Shown here one piece after another: positions 5,119 through 5,733 of a stretch of DNA of 5,733 nt. Source of the DNA: Candidatus Dadabacteria bacterium. GTDB lineage: Bacteria; Desulfobacterota_D; UBA1144; Nemesobacterales; Nemesobacteraceae. Under the pieces are notes generated by a model, which made no database searches, was not told where the DNA came from, and saw only the letters and a program-made list of their open reading frames with translations. A program made the position numbers and the translations under genes. The stretch covers positions 1,471 through 7,203 of the forward strand of contig JAPOSJ010000043.1 in assembly GCA_026709745.1 (NCBI GenBank), given 5' to 3'. Position 1 is the first letter of the stretch; the number at the start of each line of letters is the position of its first letter.

Positions 5119-5733
5119 TTGAAGAACCGAATAAAACTTCTCACCTTTCTTGTAGCATCCATCTGCTTGTTTGCAGCTTCTTTCTCAGAAGCGAGAGAAA
5201 AACACCAGTCTCTTTACGAAGAAAATTTCAAGCTTTACCGCCAACTGGAATCAAGCTCCAGTAAAGCCGAGAAACGCGAGACTTGGGATCTTGTGGGAAA
5301 AACTTTCTACACGATATATTCACAAAACCCCAAGTGGAAAAACGCCCCGCTCTGCCTGTACGCCGCCGCAAGGGTCTATGAGAAAAAGTCCCTGAGGTTC
5401 AAATCCAGCAAAGACTCGGACAAAGCCCTTAAGTACTCACGCGAATTCGTGAAAACATATCCAGACGATTCCCTTGCGGACGATTCATGGCTTCGGATAG
5501 GAAGAATCCTTGAGCGCAGAGGAGAAAAGAAAGAAGCCGCCGCCGTATACGGCAGGGTTATCCGCGACATGAAAGAATCAGACAGCCACGAAACTGCAGA
5601 GAAAAAACTGGCGGCACTTATAGGGAAAAAAGAGGCTTCCAAGAAAACAAAACCGAAGACAGGGAAAAGCGAAAAACTCCTGCCTAAAACACGTACTAAA
5701 ACGCAGTCCAAAGCCCCGCCCAAAGGATATGCA
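5119..5733 (+). CDS. Exported TPR-like protein, probably the N-terminal part of an N-acetylmuramoyl-L-alanine amidase; open at window end
   Basis: The frame is open from 5095 to the window end; TTG at 5119 is the only good start, as the first in-frame ATG is deep inside the protein. It gives MKNRIKLLTFLVASICLFAA, a basic then hydrophobic signal peptide, with likely cleavage after FSEA near residue 27. Residues 30-150 are helical and repeat-like: YEENFKLYRQL, then WDLVGKTFYTIYSQNP, LCLYAAARVYEKKS, YSREFVKTYPDDSLADDSW and ERRGEKKEAAAVYGRVI, with spacing like TPR units. From about 168 the sequence is a Lys/Pro/Thr-rich basic linker. In deltaproteobacterial cell-wall amidases a similar block (W..V...F..I...P, then AA..YE, then YP.S.LADD) precedes the AMIN and Amidase_3 domains. 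That is memory-based inference: no catalytic domain is in the window, so another periplasmic TPR protein remains possible. It is transcribed away from the PhnP-like gene. Confidence 0.75.
   Translation, partial: MKNRIKLLTFLVASICLFAASFSEAREKHQSLYEENFKLYRQLESSSSKAEKRETWDLVGKTFYTIYSQNPKWKNAPLCLYAAARVYEKKSLRFKSSKDSDKALKYSREFVKTYPDDSLADDSWLRIGRILERRGEKKEAAAVYGRVIRDMKESDSHETAEKKLAALIGKKEASKKTKPKTGKSEKLLPKTRTKTQSKAPPKGYA

Noticed and set aside
5376..5723. Minus-strand open frame of 115 codons with hydrophobic stretches
   Set aside because: It is antisense to the exported repeat protein; Lys-rich codons read backwards give Phe and Leu and so mimic a membrane protein.

Overview
The window looks like the junction between a small accessory region (left) and ordinary chromosome (right) of a Gram-negative bacterium of moderate GC. 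Support for Gram-negative is an exported N-terminal protein resembling the front end of envelope amidases, plus an archaeal-type phosphoglycerate mutase of the kind also found in Desulfobacterota-like lineages. The exact phylum cannot be fixed from this sequence.

Left part (about 1-1866, minus strand): the first two thirds of a large single-chain restriction-modification enzyme of the Eco57I/type IIG kind, with a nuclease motif, methyltransferase motifs X, I and II, then NPPW. The reading frame is broken by one base at a run of nine G (595-603). Past the run a second frame continues the protein without a stop to the window edge and carries the NPPW motif. Shortening the run by one G would restore one continuous enzyme. 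This is the most interesting point in the window: a phase-variable switch, a frameshifting site, a recent mutation or an assembly error.

Middle part (1887-2855): mostly non-coding. It holds a C-terminal remnant of a tyrosine recombinase (about 2219-2497) that keeps the HxxR, Trp and Tyr motifs but lacks the rest, a 13-bp hairpin just after it, and a 9-bp inverted repeat before it. A complete tRNA-Leu(GAG) gene (2856-2941, minus strand) follows, with its 3' end facing the integrase remnant. This is the usual arrangement of an island inserted at a tRNA gene.

Right part (2983-5733): a minus-strand run of a PhnP-like metallo-beta-lactamase-fold hydrolase, then a cofactor-independent phosphoglycerate mutase (ApgM), then the tRNA, closely spaced and probably partly co-transcribed. 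Diverging from it on the plus strand is an exported helical-repeat protein that starts with TTG at 5119 and runs off the window end. Overlapping back-to-back promoters can be drawn between the two divergent genes.

No CRISPR array, complete insertion sequence, rRNA or clearly new multi-gene system is visible.
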